A DNA stretch of 64,000 nucleotides from positions 9,484,545 to 9,548,544 of the forward strand of contig NC_047082.1 of the NCBI RefSeq assembly GCF_902459465.1. The letters run 5' to 3'. The position numbers and the translations under genes were made by a program. The stretch is from Asterias rubens. Lineage: Eukaryota > Echinodermata > Asteroidea > Forcipulatida > Asteriidae. Shown piece after piece: positions 23,501 to 31,826 of this stretch (its first letter is position 1; each line of letters starts with the position of its first letter). The notes below the pieces were generated by a model, which saw only the letters and a program-made list of their open reading frames with translations, was not told the origin of the DNA and did not search any database.

Positions 23501-24499
23501 TTTGCTAACAAAACAGTTGCTGGCAGTGTAAGCACTTCATGCAATCCACCACATACATAAACTGACACACCTGTAGAAGTTTGAGAACGATCGGCCATCT
23601 GGGTCACGAGAGAACATTGAAAACCCGATTACAAATTTTGCATTGCATCGAATGCCAAAACAAAAATGAATAAAACGCTCAGTGAGCGATAAATTCCAAA
23701 CGCGAAATTAGATTATTTATTTCTCATCAAATATGAAATTTCAGACAGAAATATTTCAAGGGATGTTTTCTACTACTATCATCATCATTAGACCGTGTAA
23801 GTTTTATGTAAATCTGTGATCTTCACGATTTGTGTTTCTTCCCAATTCTGTAACGTTCCTTAAATGTATTCTCTGAACAATTTCATGGCACATGATGCTT
23901 CTTCTCAGTGTTGTAGTCAAGACACTCGATACCAAGCCCAAAACCAAGACCAGCATGAGCAAGACCGAGCCCGGTGGGGAGACCTACAACACTCCGCTCT
24001 GTACACATGGCCGATGGACGTGGGCAGGTTAGGATCCAGACAACATTTCACTTTTTGAGTTAATGTCACTGTCATTTTAACATCACTGGAGGATTTTTTT
24101 TTTTTTAAGTTTTCCTGAATCTAAAACAACAGCTATCTGCAATTAAAATCAAATTTTATTTGACCAAATCGTCAAAAATTTACCTAGCCTCTTCAACCAT
24201 AGCAACACTTTTGTTTTCCTCCTGAAGACGATCAGAGCATACTGATCGAAACGTCGAGTTTAAACCAACGGTTCTTATCAGAACCAATCCAACTCATTTA
24301 GAGATTATCACTACATGTTGTTACCGCAAACCTTTCTTTCCACACTGATATAGTATTATGCTGTATTGATGAAACACAAAGAAATAGTAGTAATTAAATA
24401 TTCCTTACCTTGTCCATCTATCCCGCTAATGACAAACCCAACAATGGTAAGCCACCAGACTCCAGCAACGCCAAACACCGTTGTACTCCGCATTCTCAT
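8197..24499 (-). CDS. Gene A: WSC-CCP-CCP-mucin-TM receptor-like protein, tyrosine-rich tail (510 aa, 8 exons)
   Basis: Coding exons on the minus strand are 24409-24499, 14667-15020, 13683-14039, 11952-12017, 11079-11138, 10667-10780, 9273-9366 and 8197-8593. They sum to 1533 bases and close in one frame; every junction has GT and AG and matching phases (1,1,1,1,1,1,2), which is strong support. Predicted order: signal peptide (1-30), WSC domain (31-148), two CCP/sushi domains (about 149-268), Ser/Thr-rich stalk (268-347), transmembrane helix (about 350-376) and a 133-residue cytoplasmic tail. WSC modules bind carbohydrate in known proteins and CCP modules mediate protein binding, so a cell-surface receptor or adhesion role is inferred. 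The tail has seven tyrosines, including ITIM-like INYAFI (Y407), YENG (Y434) and YVEM (Y503), and ends VTKL, a class I PDZ ligand. Gene B upstream on the same strand has the same plan. No named orthologue is recognised. Confidence 0.82.
9273..9366 (-). CDS. Gene A exon 7: transmembrane helix
   Basis: Reads IPNMLWLIIILVAAM, then CLFLIVLFIAVMVAYKG, a single 26-27 residue hydrophobic helix. It is followed in the next exon by basic residues (GKHTQNEARR), consistent with a type I orientation. Acceptor TTCTCTCCAG/TTCCC; donor AAAGG/GTAAGC. Entry is phase 1 and exit phase 2, as in gene B. Confidence 0.8.
9528..9763. mobile_element. MITE-like element, GTTCGTTTAGC family, variant copy 2 (in gene A intron 7)
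   Basis: Ends are GGTGCTTTCGTTTAGCTTCC and GGAAGCTAAACGAACGCACC, but the interior differs from the other copies (GC-rich, with CCCTCTCGTGGTGACGG). It may be a distinct subfamily or hold unrelated internal sequence between conserved ends. Confidence 0.6.
10667..10780 (-). CDS. Gene A exon 6: Ser/Thr-rich stalk, membrane-proximal
   Basis: A 38-codon, phase 1-1 exon containing STTSFTTTVTPQQNVSTSS and ending ITPDIGPVQT. Acceptor TTTATCAAG is weak (no long pyrimidine tract); donor ACAA/GTAAGA is good. The frame agrees with both neighbours. One NVS glycosylation sequon is present. Confidence 0.65.
10902..11043. mobile_element. MITE-like element, GGCAGCAG family, copy 2 (in gene A intron 5)
   Basis: Same inverted ends as 1603-1744 (GGTGGCAGCAGACTCACC and GTAAGTCTGCTGCCACC) with the shared central GCGCACGCTCAGAACTACGT spacer. 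It ends only about 35 bases from the donor site of the small gene A exon 5. Confidence 0.7.
11079..11138 (-). CDS. Gene A exon 5: Ser/Thr-rich stalk
   Basis: A 20-codon, phase 1-1 exon reading DTTQGKVTTTEDSMTTAYEK. Acceptor is CATTTTAG/ATACT and donor AAAAG/GTAAGTG. Like exon 4 it is symmetrical and could be alternatively included. Confidence 0.68.
11643..11806. mobile_element. TTCGCAAATA inverted-repeat element, diverged copy
   Basis: Outer arms ATAGAGACAT..TATCGCAAATAC and GTATTTGCGAAAATGTCTAT are inverted, and inner ATGAGATGCATG matches CATGCACCTCAT. Better copies lie at 13234-13370 and 49624-49783. Confidence 0.55.
11952..12017 (-). CDS. Gene A exon 4: Ser/Thr-rich stalk
   Basis: A 22-codon, phase 1-1 exon: ETPASTDVMTTIF, then TEIYTASSP. 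A T-run plus AG acceptor and a CCTG/GTAAGT donor are clear. The composition suggests O-glycosylated stalk. It is a small symmetrical exon that could be skipped without shifting the frame. Confidence 0.68.
12857..13217. mobile_element. CACTGGACAC foldback family, copy in gene A intron 3
   Basis: Starts AAGGCACTGGACACTA and ends GTGTCCCCAGTACCTTTAA, with internal GGGAACGAGCAATGGAGAG, GAGAAACGACTCC and TCTTGCAACTTCGATGAC. Non-coding. Confidence 0.65.
13234..13370. mobile_element. TTCGCAAATA inverted-repeat element
   Basis: About 137 bp, from AGACCTTTTCGCAAATACTG to GGTATTTGCGATAAGGTCT, with inner inverted words GAATTAGGTGCATTGTG and CACAATGCACCTCATTC. It fits a MITE-like non-autonomous element. 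Confidence 0.68.
13683..14039 (-). CDS. Gene A exon 3: two CCP/sushi domains
   Basis: Encodes about 119 residues with eight cysteines in two CCP modules. The first has CTPLAS, ISCRDGYL, LTCLPTGEW and PPSC. The second has DVCASPDPPLG, FECLNDI, VTCLEGEW and GTC. Each module has the diagnostic Trp two or more residues after the third Cys. Possible N-glycosylation sites include NTT, NRT and NVT. The exon is phase 1-1, with acceptor TTTTTGCAG/GTTGC and donor CCAG/GTCAGT. Confidence 0.88.
14667..15020 (-). CDS. Gene A exon 2: WSC domain
   Basis: Encodes a full WSC domain. It opens SRYIGCFYD (family form YxGCYxD), continues with MSVTNCARLCS, then the AGLQAGRQCFCG core, then CKSNCSGDVTQSCGN, and closes MEVYEI. 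Between the opening and the MSVTNC block lies an extra cysteine-rich insert, C-x5-C-x3-C-x6-C, not part of the classical WSC pattern but matched in gene B. The exon is phase 1-1 with acceptor TTTCAG/GATCC and donor ATAG/GTAAGT. Confidence 0.88.
15317..15524 (+). repeat. 208-bp direct repeat, copy 1
   Basis: Nearly identical to 16016-16224 on the same strand, from TGTCTTCCACAAAAAAAATG to GGCGGTTACATTTAA. I count only a few substitutions and a 2-base indel around the word GGGTGTAGTAGGC. The two copies are about 490 bases apart. Confidence 0.9.
16016..16224 (+). repeat. 208-bp direct repeat, copy 2
   Basis: Second copy of 15317-15524. It abuts the start of the degenerate GGTGACATT array at its right edge, so one boundary may be an array-associated breakpoint. 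Confidence 0.9.
16225..16890. repeat. Degenerate tandem array, about 40-50 bp units
   Basis: Recurrent words GGTGACATTTAGGTACAG, GGGTACAGGGTTGGGGCTA and TTGGGCTAATCGAGTA appear in the same order with variable spacing over about 660 bases. The sequence is G-rich on this strand and non-coding. Confidence 0.7.
17300..17620 (-). mobile_element. tRNA-derived SINE-like element
   Basis: On the minus strand a tRNA-like head contains the B-box word GGTTCGAATCCGGGT (about 17550-17575), followed by a body running to about 17300 with CTCCACAGGGAGCCGGG. The body resembles 58935-59145, which lacks the head. The tRNA-like part does not form a plausible functional tRNA. Confidence 0.5.
17661..17981. mobile_element. 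CACTGGACAC foldback family, GGGAAGGTAC subfamily copy
   Basis: Starts AAGGGAAGGTACTGTCTTTG and ends ACGTGTACAGTGCCTTTAA, with GGGAAACGACTCCCTCTGAA and CGCAACTTCGATGACC inside. The ends differ from the CACTGGACAC type, as also seen at 46457-46830 and 59151-59535. Confidence 0.6.
18628..18920. mobile_element. CACTGGACAC foldback family, diverged copy
   Basis: Recognised by GAGCAATGGGGAGCTGCTGA, CTCCTTCTGAGG, CTTCGATAACCAATTGAGCC and CACCAAGTGAGAGCAC in the family order. Just upstream (about 18490-18610) is a diverged tRNA-derived SINE piece containing TTGCTCAAGGACACAAGTGT. Confidence 0.5.
19048..19068. repeat. C homopolymer, 21 bases
   Basis: Twenty-one consecutive C residues. Length is prone to sequencing and assembly error. 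Confidence 0.9.
20440..20735. mobile_element. CACTGGACAC foldback family, inverted orientation
   Basis: Reads the complement strand of the family: AACAAATCTGTGAAAATG, AAGAGAATAATGAAAGAAAA, ACTACGTTACTTCAGAGGGA and CTCACAATGTTTTATACTAT, then GTTACCAGGTACG. Confidence 0.55.
20995..21340. repeat. TTACCAGCCAAAATACCAT repeat with internal tandem copies
   Basis: Two close tandem segments share TTACCAGCCAAAATACCATC, CATGTACTA and GGCTGGTAT/TTAC. Related pieces with AAGCACAACA and AGCTGCTTA occur near 10160-10330 and 14380-14480. It is a dispersed non-coding repeat of unknown class. Confidence 0.5.
22330..22570. mobile_element. CACGGTCGGCC foldback family, partial copy
   Basis: Contains GAACTTACACGGTCGGCCAT, GTGGAGTCA with its partner, AAACCGTGCAATTTCG and the right end GATCCAAGGCAACGTGTCCC. 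Full copies at 42270-42665 and 61160-61557 show the whole palindrome. Confidence 0.6.
23500..23862 (+). repeat. Dispersed repeat shared with 56150-56530
   Basis: From ACAAAACAGTTGCTGGCAGT to CCAATTCTGTAACGTTCCT this is closely similar to a segment inserted in the right arm of the sulfotransferase inverted duplication. Both include GATCGGCCATCTGGGTCACG and TGAATAAAACGCTCA. Non-coding; transposable-element origin is likely but the class is unknown. Confidence 0.7.
24218..24300 (+). repeat. CTGAAGA...CGAAACGTCGAG ribozyme-like repeat motif, copy 1
   Basis: CTGAAGA at 24222-24228 is followed by a stem (CGATCAG, loop, CTGATCG) and then AAACGTCGAG. The same arrangement with a changed but still pairing stem occurs at 33700-33755, on the minus strand at 40993-41037, and more weakly at 47484-47527. 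CTGANGA...GAAA is the hammerhead ribozyme core order, found in Penelope-like retroelements. Homology and activity are not shown. Confidence 0.45.
24409..24499 (-). CDS. Gene A exon 1: signal peptide
   Basis: The exon starts MRMRSTTVFG, has a hydrophobic core containing VWWLTIVGFVI, ends GIDGQ plus one base, and has donor CAAG/GTAAGG. The phase 1 end joins to the WSC exon as Q-G-S-R-Y-I-G-C. An in-frame upstream ATG at 24545-24547 would add 16 residues; I chose the nearer one because it puts the hydrophobic core at the usual distance. The 9.4 kb intron that follows is the largest in the gene. Confidence 0.75.
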
Positions 24500-26910
24500 C
24501 GCATCTTCTGCCTTCAAACCTAACCAAAAAAGCCAACGTTGTTTCACCTTGGAATCTGCCTTTAAATAAAAAATAAAAAAATCAATCCGAAATTGTTCTC
24601 ATCCGTCAGAGTGTGAGAAAACGAGAGCATTGATCGCTTATAATATGCTCACCCGTAAATTACTTCAGTAAAAAGCTGGTATCCTGAACGCGCTGGATGG
24701 AAGAGTCGACTTAACTACCGACCATAGCTGCGCATAATAAAACCTGTGTGTAAAGTATCACATGCATATTTTAGCATTGACTTTGTGTCTCTGTTTTTGC
24801 ACCGTCTGTGAACTACTGAAAGTATGATTTGTATTTTGTTATAACAACGATGTTGATTGAACCTTGAAAAACATCAAATGAATGCATTCTCTCGCAATGA
24901 TTCTATCGGGTGGTTTGTTCAGCAGCAGTGTTGGACCAACTCGGTGATGACTTCTATCGGTGACATATTTCAACGAGTAGATGGTGTCATCAATGCAGGA
25001 TGTTTTGCGAAGACACGGCAATTATTTTTTATTCAGCTGGGATTTGAATTTACGTCGACCGCAAGATTGTTCACAACAAGTATCTGTCATTGAACTACAA
25101 GCGCCGAAATAGGGGTATCATCCATTTCTCAAAAACTACAACACCTCAGCAAAGCTTTCTAACATCATTATCTTCAAACTGTGTAAGTTTAATGTAAATC
25201 TGTGGAAATCATGTTTTGTGTTACAAAAATATCACAAAAGAGTGTAATGGACGCAGTTCCAGTAAAGTGAATTATGGTCCCTGACACGGAGTCTGACCCG
25301 GAACCGGGAACGCAGCCGGATCTGCGATGACGAAAAGGTTACGTCATTGAAGCCGCATCCGAACGAAGTGATTCCGGCTACGGCTATGGCTGGTGGCTAC
25401 AGCGGCAATGTTAAAGAATAGGCCTTTCCAGTAATCCGGTCGTAGCCGAAGCCAAAAAGCCGTAACAAAATCAGAAAAGCTTACGTTGGACAGGTGGCAT
25501 AAACTGCCTTTACGGGAAAAATTTGCATACAGCGACACTTCTACGAATTATACATATGTATACGTCAAATATGTTGAGTCAAAAACACACACATTAACAA
25601 ATTTTACTGATCTTGGTAAATAAATATTAAAACAGCACACTCCTAAAATAAGCGGTAAAAAGTGTAACATTTTGACATAGAAGTTGACACGAACTGTATG
25701 GCCACAAATACAGAGATTACAGCATTTGGGGGCATACCTGCTCTATGGCAAACACGCCGCCTTGGTGACGTCAGACAAGTTGGATATTATTAGCAGGTTT
25801 GTATTGTGAATAATGACATGACCTTGTTCTGTTTTCATTACATCGTAATTACGATGTGTAGTTGGTACATTCATTCAATGTTAGATAGTCCATCGTGTAA
25901 AGGGATTGCATCACTTGGTATACAAATAGGATGTAAGTGATTATCTTATTTTATGTATGTGTTTATTTATTTATTTCATTATTTTTATTTGCATTAATCT
26001 TTGTAGAGTAGGCCTACATGTTATCCCTTTTAGCGCACATTGCAATCAACTTGTGCAACACTTAAACCTAATTGATAAACTTCTCGTGAAAACAGCGAAG
26101 AGCACATACCTTAATTTTATATTATTTCGTAAGGATTTATTTCGATTTCGGCAAGCAAAATAAGCAATTGAGTTTTGTGTGGTGTCCCCAATGCTGAAAG
26201 ATCACTGATTGTCTAAGACAAACATGCAGAGCTATTCACTCTGAAATTACATTGACGTCCAAAGTGTAGCATTTTACGACAAAATGTCTCAAACAATATT
26301 GTTTTAATTTTGTTTTCCTGACCCCCTATAAAAGATAATCAAAAATTAAATTAGTTTTCAGTAACAATTTTGTGTACTTGTGTAAATCGTTGACAGTCCC
26401 TATTCGACGTTTATTTGTTGCCTGTCTGCGGATTCTAAAATAAACAAACTGAATAAATAAATTATTGAATTAATTAATTGAAAAATAAGTGCGCACAATA
26501 ATTCTAGGAAAACAGGAGCCGTTTTCACAAGTTGGTGACATGGCGTGTTTATTCAAAACTATGTATTAGATTAATTATACTTTTCCTCAAGTGTAGGTCT
26601 ACAACTTAACTTTATTAAGATTGCATATCTTGAGACGAAACTTGAATGACATCGAATATTGAGTATTGAATATTTATTATTGGTGATTAGGTTGAATCAG
26701 TGGTTTCTCTCCATGTCTTTCATCTCCGTTTATCCCCGTTTCGAATCCCACCTCAGGACTGGAGCCTTGCTTGTGGTTTAATTGTTCAGTTCCTACCGTA
26801 TTCCCCGCGCGCACACACTACACCCCCATTACGGGGTCCCTCCCACATCCACAACTTAACATTTCCTCCTCGTTTCCTCATCATCATCATGCTGCTGTTG
26901 GATGTATGAT

Positions 26911-27302
26911 TAAAGGCAGTGGACACTATTGGTAATTACTCAAAATAATTATCGGCATAAAACCTCACTTGGTAACGAGTAATGGGGAGAGGTTGATAGT
27001 ATAAAACATTGTGAGAAACGGCTCCCTCTGAAGTGACATAGTTTTCGAGAAAGAAATAATTTTCCACAAATTTGATTTTGAGACCTCAAGTTTAGAATTT
27101 GAGGTCTTGAAATCAAGAATCTGAAAGCACTAAACTTCGTGTGACAAGGGTGTTTTTTCTTTCATAGTTTACTCGCAACTCCGATGACCAATCGAGCTCA
27201 AATTTTCCAAGGTTTGTTATTTTATGCATAAAATATGTTGAGATACACCAAGTGAGAAGACTGGATTTTGATAATATTACCAATAGTGTCCATTGTCTTT
27301 AA
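26911..27302. mobile_element. CACTGGACAC foldback family, well-preserved copy
   Basis: Starts AAAGGCAGTGGACACTATTG and ends ACCAATAGTGTCCATTGTCT, so the outermost 15-20 bases are inverted repeats. A strong central hairpin (GAGACCTCAAGTTTAGAATT and its partner) lies near 27080-27110. About 390 bp, non-coding. Confidence 0.7.
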
Positions 27303-28004
27303 ATAAACAACTAAATAAATAATCACCGCGTTGTGTGGTTGCTTAACTCTCCAATTGTAATAACGGAAGGACGCGAGTTTTAAGACAGTAAAAACCCCAC
27401 TTCAGAACCTAACCGAGTGAAAGACAAAGGCGAGCGACTGGGGAAAACATCGGCCCGATCAGCGAGCCCTCCCTTCGGGGTTCATTTACGACAAGGACAA
27501 GAGAGACGCAAAACACCGAGAAACGGAGGGAGGTATAGTCAGCGGGTTAAAGATGCTATGTCAGACTTTTGGCCGATTTGACCCAACAATTTTGACTTAA
27601 AAATCATTGGGGTCGAGAAAGTTACAAGCTTTCATTTGAGCCATTGCTCGAAAAAGTCCGCCAATTATTAGTAGCAGTGAAATAAAGTGGTAAAAAATTA
27701 GTTTTTGTCGGGGTCCCGACAATATATCACGTGACCAATTCTTATGTGTATTATAAGAAAAGTTTTTTTAAAAATTCAAGGTTTCTGACCATTAAAGGTA
27801 AAAGTAAAAAAAAATCGTTAGAGCGGGTGATACTCTTTGAAATACCATTCACTCAAAAAAAAATTGTTTAATGTTTGGGGCAACAAAATCTGACATAGCA
27901 TCTTTAATGTCATGAAATGTCATCTCTTGGTGGGGCAAAGTTGTTTATAAATTAACAAAGAGCACTTCGAAGGGAAAACAAAATTGATGAGGCACCAAGG
28001 CTAA

Positions 28005-28232
28005 GCCCAAGAGATTCCGAACCCTTTCGACGGGATGGAAGCCTCCACTGCACCTACATATCACAGCTTATAGACGACCTCAACGCCATCGGCCTACAGC
28101 ACGATCAAGTTGTTCAAGCTGCCCTGGATCGGCCTGGATGGCAGAGACGAATTTCCAACATTGGACAAACCCATGGTCACAACGGCCCGAGTAGCGTCAA
28201 CTATAATAAAGAGAATCTAAGCACATCGCATT
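28005..28232 (+). pseudogene. Retroelement-like coding remnant (C-terminal fragment)
   Basis: A plus-strand frame reads PRDSEPFRRDGSLHCTYI, SQLIDDLNAIG, then VVQAALDRPGWQRRISNIG and stops at TAA near 28230. The DRPGWQRRI-type ending is of the kind seen after the reverse transcriptase region of non-LTR elements or in related transposon-derived ORFs, but this identification is from general pattern memory. Base composition is higher in GC than the AT-rich surroundings. No upstream catalytic domain is seen, so this is a dead fragment. Confidence 0.4.
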
Positions 28233-28804
28233 AACATCTGACTTCACCTTCGAGGCTCGTGACTTAATACGCCAGGGAGTGGCCTCATATACGTCAATAT
28301 TCTGACAGTCAAATGGTACGGATGTAGTAATCTCTGATTCCCCTCGCAGTCAAGTTCTACGAACACATTGACATTATAAAATATCATTGTTTGGAAGTGC
28401 ATGAACTGTTATACACGATATAAGTGTTATCAAATTATATCGCTGATTCTGTAATACCAGTCTGTAAGGACAGGGGACCAATGTAATCAAGTCTTATGCC
28501 ATTTTAACTCCTCCGTTATCCTTTGATTGGTGTCTGAGGTTTTTTTTTTTTTTTGAAGCTGACGCTTTTAAAAACAAGTGTGCCCAGTTATATAATTCAC
28601 CTTGGGTTTTTTTTTTTTTTTTTCAAAAGGACATCACTGATTGCTAAGCGTTGCAGTTAGTTTTATAGAAGGTGTTTATTATCGTCAATAACAATAAAGA
28701 GAAGTTATTGACGGATGAGGGCGCCCTTCGTCCTCATCAGTTCTTTGGCGGAAGGAGGGAGAAAGGTAGACTGGTCCCCTGTCCTTATCCGCAAGGATGG
28801 GGAA

Positions 28805-28927
28805 TTGTGCGTTCGTTTAGCTTCCCTGGGTCGACCCCGGTGTGTGGCGGATTTTTTTTTCCAGGACGAACGTGTGCAGATAATTACCCACGTTCGTCCT
28901 GGAAACAAACAAAAAAACACCGGGGCC
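28805..28927. mobile_element. MITE-like element, GTTCGTTTAGC family, 3'-truncated copy
   Basis: Left end TGCGTTCGTTTAGCTTCCC and the inner CCAGGACGAACGTG..CACGTTCGTCCTGG pair are intact. The right terminal repeat is lost after ACACCGGGG. Confidence 0.65.
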
Positions 28928-31078
28928 CTTGCTAGTTTTTAATATACAAATCACTGACAGAGATCCAACGTTATTTGGTGACATGTAACATTTCTTAGTA
29001 TCAATATATTTTGCTAGCAGCTTTTAGCCTCATCGGTTATTATGGAAATTGCATGAGCATTCTGTTCCGCTACCCTCTCAACAGATCTGGAATTACAGGC
29101 AGGCCACGGTTGCCCATTCTATTGGCCCTGGTGTGCCCTTTTCAAAAATGAAATCGGCCTTGCCCTTCCAAAGCTGAACTTCCATACAGGCCTGTCTATA
29201 ATAAAGTATATAAAAATATAAAAAATTAAAACCTTTTAGCCCAAAGTGGGATCTTAATGGCGTTATGTGACCCAAATAGGCAAAACTATGTGCTTAGGGT
29301 CAATATTTTCCCCGGGGTGTTCCCACCAATGTCATGCGCTAGCTGTGTATTATCTGTAAGCAAAGAATGCTGACCGTAAAGTAAGCACGCACACAAGCAA
29401 TCACCTCGACAACCTATGTGAAATACGCCATAACAATCTTGTCAAGTAAGAAAATGACAAAAATACAAATGCAGTTTGTTTCCATAATGATTTATCATTG
29501 GATACATATATATACTGTATAAAGATTATTCAAGGAGTAAACAATAATAGTTACAATTGTAGTTTTGATTGCAATGTTTTTTATTCCATCTCATGACGGT
29601 TATGGCTTTGAAGGAAACCTGAAGACAAAAATAATTTGTAAAATTAAAAATCACAAATGTGGAAGAACGTGATGAGAGGTAGAGAGGGACGATGAAATTA
29701 CTAAACAATTAATCAACCACAAGAATTGTTCTACAAGAACAATTCTCCCTCTTTTCATTTTACGAAACAGTGGCGCAATTACTCCCTAGATATGTTCATC
29801 GGGGAAGGGGAACACAAGTATGTTTTTTACGGGGAAGCCATTTTGATGCCCCGCCCCTGTCAGATTCACAAGATTGACATGATATATTGCAGCAAGTACA
29901 GACATGATTCAAACAGTACAGACAAAAACGCTTAAAATTATTTAACAACAAACAGATAGATAAAAATATTAATTAATTAAGAAATATGAACTTTGTATAG
30001 CGTTTTCAATAGATCTTTATCGTGTTGCCTTTATCTTGGTTATGTCCCCTAGCAGTAACGAATGCTAGCACCAACTGCTTAAGAAAGGAACCAGACTAAT
30101 TTGTTTCCTATAGCCTCGGTTTAGTTATAACGGTTTGGATTTTGAGACAAATAAAAAAAGATGGCCGACCCATGACAAAGGTATATAAAGTATTATACTT
30201 GAGACGTGACGATTTACGACAAACTTGGGGTAAGTTTTGGCGGTCGTAACCAATAACTGTTTATGTTGACTTTGGACACTCATCAGTGACCGAAACAGTA
30301 ATTGGTTACAGCCGCCAAAACGCACCATCACGCGAAAGTGTTCGTAAAAAAACACTCTTGTTTAGGTTCGCGTAAAACGTTCAAGGTTTAGATGAGCACG
30401 TATTTTTCATGATTGAATATTTTGACGGGAAGTAGACAACACACAAACTTATTCTCACACTCTTTTTCCAAGCCACGTTTCAAAATTTATTTATATAAAA
30501 AAAAACTTACCGAAACCAAGTGCTGTTAATGCTATAACTGATATTGGTCTATATAATATTTTCTCTAATTTGTACACTTTAATACATTTTCTGTTTAGAA
30601 AAACAGTTGCTCTAATTAATTCCAAAAGTAGAAAGCATTACTCTACAAAAAACTAACTCTGATATTCGGTGAGCGTTGTATATAAAAAATAACAGTTATT
30701 AAAATACAGTTTGGACTTTCTTAATGGACTTTCAATGACGCCCGGAGTAATTGTGACGGATGCATTGCTTTAAAGATGTACAATTAATGATAATAATAGG
30801 CAATACTTAGTAGGAAGTTGGAACCAGCCTTTGTTTTCCTCTCCGCCTTGATTTGGTATCTCACACCGTGTCTGGAAGATCACCAAAGGTTTGGGGTTTT
30901 TTCATTGGTGATGCAGGTGTTATAGTCAGGGTTCGTGCGTTTGTTCAATCTCACTCAGCACCTTATTGGTCTGTCTGCTGATAATATTATGTTTGTTTTC
31001 AGCAGCGTTTCCCTTCATTAGTGTTCAAAGTATCGCGAGATCTCACTGAGTCTCAGCACTCACACTGAGTCTCTGCAC

Positions 31079-31826
31079 TCACAGTCTGGTTGCCGACGTC
31101 TTAGAAGGATCACCAAAGAAGGAGTTCCCATCCTCAGACGTTGTGTTTAAAGTCTCGCGACTGGATTGTCTGCTCTTGTCGACCTGGGCGTAGAGGGCGT
31201 TGGTCAGTTGTTCCGGATCGAACGCAGTGTTGTCTTCGTCCGACGACTCATTCAGCACGGTGCGCTGGTACAAGCTGCTGGGCCGGCTCCATCCGGTGAG
31301 ATCCTTCGTTCCGGTGCCGTTTTTCTTTGCTCTTCGGTTCCCTGTAGCGTACACGGAGGCCGGATCAGTGGAAGACGAAGAGACACGTTTGCTGTTCGGA
31401 CGGTCCGTAGTGGCGTAACCATTCCCGTAGTCTTGCTTGACGTATGCTTCCGGCTCGCTGTTCGGCATTGCTGCAGCTTCCTCCATGTTAGAATAGATTG
31501 GACTCTGTGGGCTGTCTCTAGGTGACTCCTCGTCGTCCAGATTGGCGTAATGCAATTGGGGTGCATCGCTAGAGTCTATCACCACCCCGTTCTGGTACAC
31601 CCCTTCCTCAGCGAACGTGGATACCCGACTATTCTGAGGATATTGGTTTGCAATGAAGGAATGATCTGGACTTAGAGGCAGGTTACCAGACGCCCGAAGG
31701 ATGTCCGGCATTCCGGGTTTGTTAACTGCCTCCTCATCTTCCACATGGAAGCCTGCATTGATGAATGTTACGGGATTGGACTCTGGTTTGAGACGAATAT
31801 TCTGTCTTGCATTTCCAGAGCGTTTT
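31079..31826 (-). CDS. Gene B exon 7: cytoplasmic tail with tyrosine motifs, stop TGA
   Basis: Encodes 248 residues after acceptor CTTTTTCAG/AAAAC. Ten tyrosines are embedded in acidic, Ser/Pro-rich sequence. VYQNG, LHYANLDDEE, PIYSNME and DYGNG all fit Grb2 SH2 sites (YxN). LHYANL also fits ITIM, YSNM fits PI3K (YxxM), and YVKQ fits a YxxQ site. The end, KTSATRL, fits a class I PDZ ligand. GC content is clearly higher than the flanking intron, as expected for coding sequence. Open antisense frames across it (for example 31166-31525) are shadows. Confidence 0.85.

Larger units (their letters stand above)
15021..24408 (-). other. Gene A intron 1 (9.4 kb), repeat-rich
   Basis: Between the signal-peptide and WSC exons I find no further coding exon. 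It contains a 208-base direct duplication, a degenerate tandem array, tRNA-derived SINE pieces, several foldback repeats, a 21-base C run at 19048-19068 and a ribozyme-like motif near 24222. The stretch 19070-20440 shows nothing I can name. Confidence 0.6.
24500..31078. other. Region between gene A 5' end and gene B 3' end
   Basis: No gene found. It holds one arm of the CAAAAACTAC repeat (25125-25235), a CGGCTACGGCTA hairpin (25370-25450), a CACTGGACAC element (26911-27302), a retroelement coding remnant (28005-28232), poly-T tracts near 28540 and 28605, and a truncated MITE (28805-28927). Gene A promoter elements should lie just above 24500, but no clear TATA box is visible. The stretches 25450-26690 and 29100-31000 are AT-rich and show nothing I can name. 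Confidence 0.5.

Noticed and set aside
31166..31525. 119-codon plus-strand frame
   Set aside because: Antisense shadow of the gene B tail exon, which has clear motifs and splice agreement on the minus strand.
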